The notes under the pieces: generated by a model | What the model was told of the DNA's origin: nothing | Database searches by the model: none | What the model saw: the letters and a program-made list of their open reading frames with translations, nothing else | Program-made: the position numbers and the translations under genes | Part shown: one piece after another, positions 62,265 to 64,000 of the stretch | Position numbering within the stretch: the first letter of the stretch is position 1 | Layout of the letters: the number at the start of each line of letters is the position of its first letter | Source of the DNA: Sipunculus nudus | Taxonomy: Eukaryota; Annelida; Sipuncula; Golfingiida; Sipunculidae | NCBI GenBank assembly: GCA_026874595.1 | Contig: CM049310.1 | Location: forward strand, 7,564,001-7,628,000 | Length of the DNA: 64,000 nt | Direction of reading: 5' to 3'

Positions 62265-62827
62265 TTGATTTTTATAATGCACTATCGTTTTAATTATATG
62301 TTTGGTAATGAAAACAATGCCTTCTGTTGTAAAGACGTTGCGCATATTATCCTTTTTGTAATTGGTACTGCTATGGTTTGGTTTAACACCACTTTAACTT
62401 ATTAAAATCTAGCCAATTATCATTTAGTTGTCGATTTATTTATTACCTATGCAATATTTGCAGGACTTGTCGCTACCCTGGCAGGGCTTGCTTACACTCT
62501 TCCTTACATCACAATCGCGGCAAATACAGAGTATTAGATTGCATGCAGTAACCGTCGTCATTTACCATGTAAAGACTTGATAAATCGTACATTTGATATC
62601 GTGTATTGTAACCATGCCTGTCAAGGGATGTCACTCCAGAATTAAATTAATCACCCTAGAGAATATGACATTCGCATGTGCATACAGTCGTTCATAATCT
62701 ATTACACGAAACCGCAACATAAAATCATTGGTATATTCGATTAATCTGCACAACACTGTTAGTCGGGGAAGTCTCTGTCATGTCATGTCATGCATTTTCA
62801 CGTTTTATCCGGCTTCCACTGGAGAGA

Positions 62828-63020
62828 CAGGAAGAGAATCAGGTTCATTGATTTTACACTTGATCCTAATTCATAGTAAAAAAAAACCTCGATATCTCCA
62901 ACAGCACGAGCGCGGATGATCTGGATTTCGGTTCTCATTATTCTTTGCTGTTTGTTTTTATTTCCCAAAGTCATCAATCAGCGTTGAATGCGGCTCCCTG
63001 AGAATTCTGATATAAACAGC
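62828..63020 (+). pseudogene. Copy 2 of the triplicated signal-peptide-like segment
   Basis: ATG at 62916 opens MIWISVLIILCCLFLFP, then KVINQR and TGA at 62985-62987. The shared blocks with copy 1 are GCGCGGATGATC, TTTATTTCC, GTCATCAATC and GCGGCTCC.TGAGAA. The frame ends where copy 1 continues, so it is either a decayed copy or part of a non-coding repeat. Confidence 0.3.
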
Positions 63021-63103
63021 ACAAGAAGTACTGTGTTTAAGCAGAAAATCCACCCTGGTATATTTGCCATGCACCGTACCGCCAGAGAAGGTTATGTTTT
63101 CAT

Positions 63104-63734
63104 ATGTTTTTTTTAAATTCGCTTAATAGGTTGGTTTTACTATCGGCAGGACTAATCAGTAAGTCAATCAACAGATATCTAGTAATACTCCCACACGCTT
63201 TATTTGTTGGAATCTTGGTTTCTCTTGAGCACTTATACCGTCATCTGCGATTCTTCCAGAAACTCGTTATCATCATCGATTTCTCGATATTTCCTTTACT
63301 TTTCCTCCTCTTGCGACTTTGTTGAAAGATTCGGGATATCAAAGGATTCTACTGTTTAGTGTACTGACATATCAACGCATTTTTTCAATGGAAAGAAAAA
63401 GTAAAGAGGGTTTATTTTAGATGCATTGTATATTTTTATAATCATCAAATTTACTTTAAAAATCTAGTTTGCTTGGCCTTTACGGTGGTATTTCTGCTGT
63501 ACTGTGCACATACATATTTGACTCATGTACCCCTTGTTGAACTTGTTTAACTCATGTGACCCTTTTGTTTGAATTAGCCGCTTGATATTAAACTGCACCG
63601 CCTGTTTATGTAAACACGTGACCAGAAATTTTTCTCCTCTGTAATAAAATCAACCTCTATTGTATCATGGCATAGCATTACATGTTTCATCCGCTTTTCT
63701 CTACTGAAATAAGGACAGAATAAACGCTTTAACT
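63104..63734. other. Intergenic DNA, nothing established
   Basis: A 73-codon plus-strand frame at 63104-63325 is hydrophobic and not recognised. Confidence 0.4.
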
Positions 63735-63915
63735 GAGTCCATTGATTTAACACTTCTGATTCATAGTGTAAACGTTTTCTATTGCCACAGCCATGCACGC
63801 GGGATGATCTGGGTTTTGATTCACATCATTCGTTATAATACTGTTCTTGATTTCCCAAGTCATCCATCTGCGGCGACAGCGGCTCCGTGAGAACGCATTA
63901 CGCTAACAACACAAG
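63735..63915 (+). pseudogene. Copy 3 of the triplicated signal-peptide-like segment
   Basis: ATG at 63804 opens MIWVLIHIIRYNTVLDFP, then ends at TGA 63888-63890. Relative to copy 1 the frame shifts, so the hydrophobic core is lost, although GCGGCTCCGTGAGAACGCAT and TTACGCTAAC match copy 1 closely (TTACACAAAT). Confidence 0.3.
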
Positions 63916-64000
63916 AGATAATACGTTTTCATGTTGACTTTGTTGATGGATTCAAGGACATTGATCACATGCCAAAACAATAATGATAGACAAAAGATGA

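Overview
This window looks like nuclear DNA of an invertebrate animal, most likely a mollusc (bivalve-like) or another lophotrochozoan. The reasons are an AT-rich background, short exons split by GT-AG introns, dense microsatellites, poly-C tracts, and many transposon remnants. There is no bacterial gene organisation: no operons and no dense ORFs. The species assignment is inference; the eukaryotic character is directly visible.

Only one protein-coding gene is well supported: the 3' half of kynureninase (KYNU) on the + strand. Six exons at 12413-21862 join in frame to give 269 codons plus a stop. They cover the PLP-lysine region through the C-terminus. No exon for the N-terminal part (about 200 residues in other animals) could be found in the 12.4 kb upstream, so those exons probably lie before the window. 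The longest KYNU intron (14429-19247) holds a 3.7-kb repeat element built from about ten copies of a ~342-bp unit.

The rest is mostly repeats. 1-6170: a tandem duplication, microsatellites, a CpG-rich repeat and two copies of a 1.4-kb PIF/Harbinger-like element. 6840-10968: a decayed element carrying a solo LTR, a non-LTR reverse-transcriptase tail and another long non-autonomous element. 12413-22690: KYNU and its probable 3' UTR. 22700-34800: mainly unexplained intergenic DNA with a 39-bp minisatellite array at 28140-28825. 34805-38782: two Helentron-like elements. 40199-41087: a hAT-like MITE and a long perfect-type hairpin. 45080-45890: an ATTTGCAT-rich repeat. 48291-53215: two long non-autonomous elements, one carrying a nested Helentron-like insertion. 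55960-57087: a tRNA-derived SINE and a second solo LTR. 60675-63915: three diverged copies of a segment whose best copy starts with a signal-peptide-like reading frame. 61310-62264: another Helentron-like element.

The main discovery-type signals are: (i) several repeat families that share one architecture (5' hairpin, asymmetric terminal inverted repeats, a 3' hairpin followed by CTAG or CTTG and then TT, tandem-repeat interiors), consistent with non-autonomous Helentron/Helitron2 elements; (ii) a palindrome, GGTGGCGCCACC, recurring inside otherwise different families; (iii) two solo LTRs with perfect 4-bp target duplications, one of which interrupts the end of another element; and (iv) the triplicated signal-peptide-like segment near the right edge. 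No defence, virulence or CRISPR-like system was seen.
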